Origin: Flavobacteriales bacterium UBA2426
Lineage (GTDB): Bacteria > Bacteroidota > Bacteroidia > Flavobacteriales_F > PHOS-HE28
Direction: 5' to 3'
Assembly (NCBI GenBank): GCA_002342985.1
Contig: DDRC01000035.1
Span: 1 to 5,672, forward strand
Length of the DNA: 5,672 nt
Part shown: positions 5,339 to 5,672 of the stretch, piece by piece
Position numbering within the stretch: position 1 is the stretch's first letter
Layout: each line of letters opens with the position of its first letter
The notes under the pieces: model-generated
Told to the model about the DNA's origin: nothing
What the model saw: the letters and a program-made list of their open reading frames with translations, nothing else
Databases searched by the model: none
Made by a program: the position numbers and the translations under genes

Positions 5339-5672
5339 GCCGTCCAGCTTTCCGCCACGGTGCAGGCCGCTCCGGCGCGCATCACCCTGGCCTGGCCCAC
5401 CATGGCCGGCACCACCAGCATCACCATCTACCGCAAGCTCAAGTCGGCCACGAGCTGGGGCAGCGCCATCGCCAACCCCGCAGCGAGCGACCTGAGCTGG
5501 CAGGATAACGCCGTTGCCGTGGGCACGGCTTACGAGTACCGGGTGGTGCGCGTGAGCAACGGGGTGACCGGGAACGGCTACATCTGCACCGGCATCGAGG
5601 TCCCGGCGGTGGACTACCGCGGCAAGATGGTGCTGCTCGTCGACAACACGCTCAGCACGCCCCTCTACACCG
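5261..5672 (+). CDS. Paralog of the upstream gene: exported protein N-terminus (3' partial)
   Basis: The frame starts at ATG 5261 and stays open to the window edge, giving 137 codons plus one base. It begins MLRYILSFTFVLSVALLLG, a typical Sec signal peptide with a basic n-region and a hydrophobic core, then an FN3-like beta domain (TLAWP, TSITIYRK, YEYRVVRV). From residue 66 it aligns with the left edge of the upstream gene: WGSAIAN/WGSAVAT, AYEYRVVR/SYEYKVVR, GYICTGIEV/GYINAGIEL, RGKMVLLVDNT/RGKLILLVDNT, with about half the positions identical and only a one-residue gap. The C25-like domain is therefore just beginning where the window ends. No Shine-Dalgarno sequence precedes the ATG, which is common in Bacteroidota; the start rests on the signal peptide and homology. 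It lies 183 bp after the first gene, on the same strand. Whether it carries the same repeat stalk cannot be seen. Confidence 0.93.
   Translation, partial: MLRYILSFTFVLSVALLLGQTSSQRAAVQLSATVQAAPARITLAWPTMAGTTSITIYRKLKSATSWGSAIANPAASDLSWQDNAVAVGTAYEYRVVRVSNGVTGNGYICTGIEVPAVDYRGKMVLLVDNTLSTPLYT

Noticed and set aside
5085..5495. 136-codon sense frame overlapping the start of the second gene
   Set aside because: It is Ser/Pro/Arg-rich shadow sequence; the overlapping frame from 5261 has a signal peptide and clear homology to the first gene.

Overview
The window is GC-rich (well above half G+C by eye, with G/C-rich third codon positions) and holds two co-directional genes for large exported proteins. 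The clearest taxonomic clue is a type IX secretion system (T9SS) type A C-terminal sorting domain at the end of the first gene. It points to the phylum Bacteroidota. The GC content is high for that phylum, which would fit a GC-rich environmental lineage such as some Flavobacteriales, but the exact taxon is inference.

Layout. Positions 2-5077 (+) are one uninterrupted reading frame, cut off at its 5' end by the window edge. It encodes a modular secreted or surface protein. In order, the visible modules are: the end of an N-terminal beta-sandwich/FN3-like domain; a gingipain/C25-like caspase-fold domain in which the usual His/Cys dyad is not apparent; an FN3-like domain; a first cluster of cysteine-rich repeats with a short thrombospondin-type-3-like insertion; a 'CGVCGG' cap motif; a DNRLRE/CBM-like beta domain of about 180 aa; a second, very regular array of fifteen 39-residue (117-bp) cysteine-rich repeats; a second 'CGACAGG' cap motif; TSP3-like Asp-rich calcium-binding repeats; and the T9SS sorting domain. 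A 183-bp intergenic gap (5078-5260) holds one GC-rich hairpin. A second gene starts at 5261 with a signal peptide and runs off the right edge. Its N-terminal 137 residues align with the start of the first gene, so the two are tandem paralogs.

How it fits together. The proteins look like a family of T9SS cargo built on one plan: signal peptide, FN3-like domain, C25-like domain, then a long disulfide-rich, probably calcium-binding stalk, then the sorting domain. The paralog also indicates what is missing from the first gene, about 65 residues including the signal peptide. I see no RNA gene, mobile element, CRISPR array or defence system. The most unusual content is the architecture of the repeat protein and its tandem duplication.
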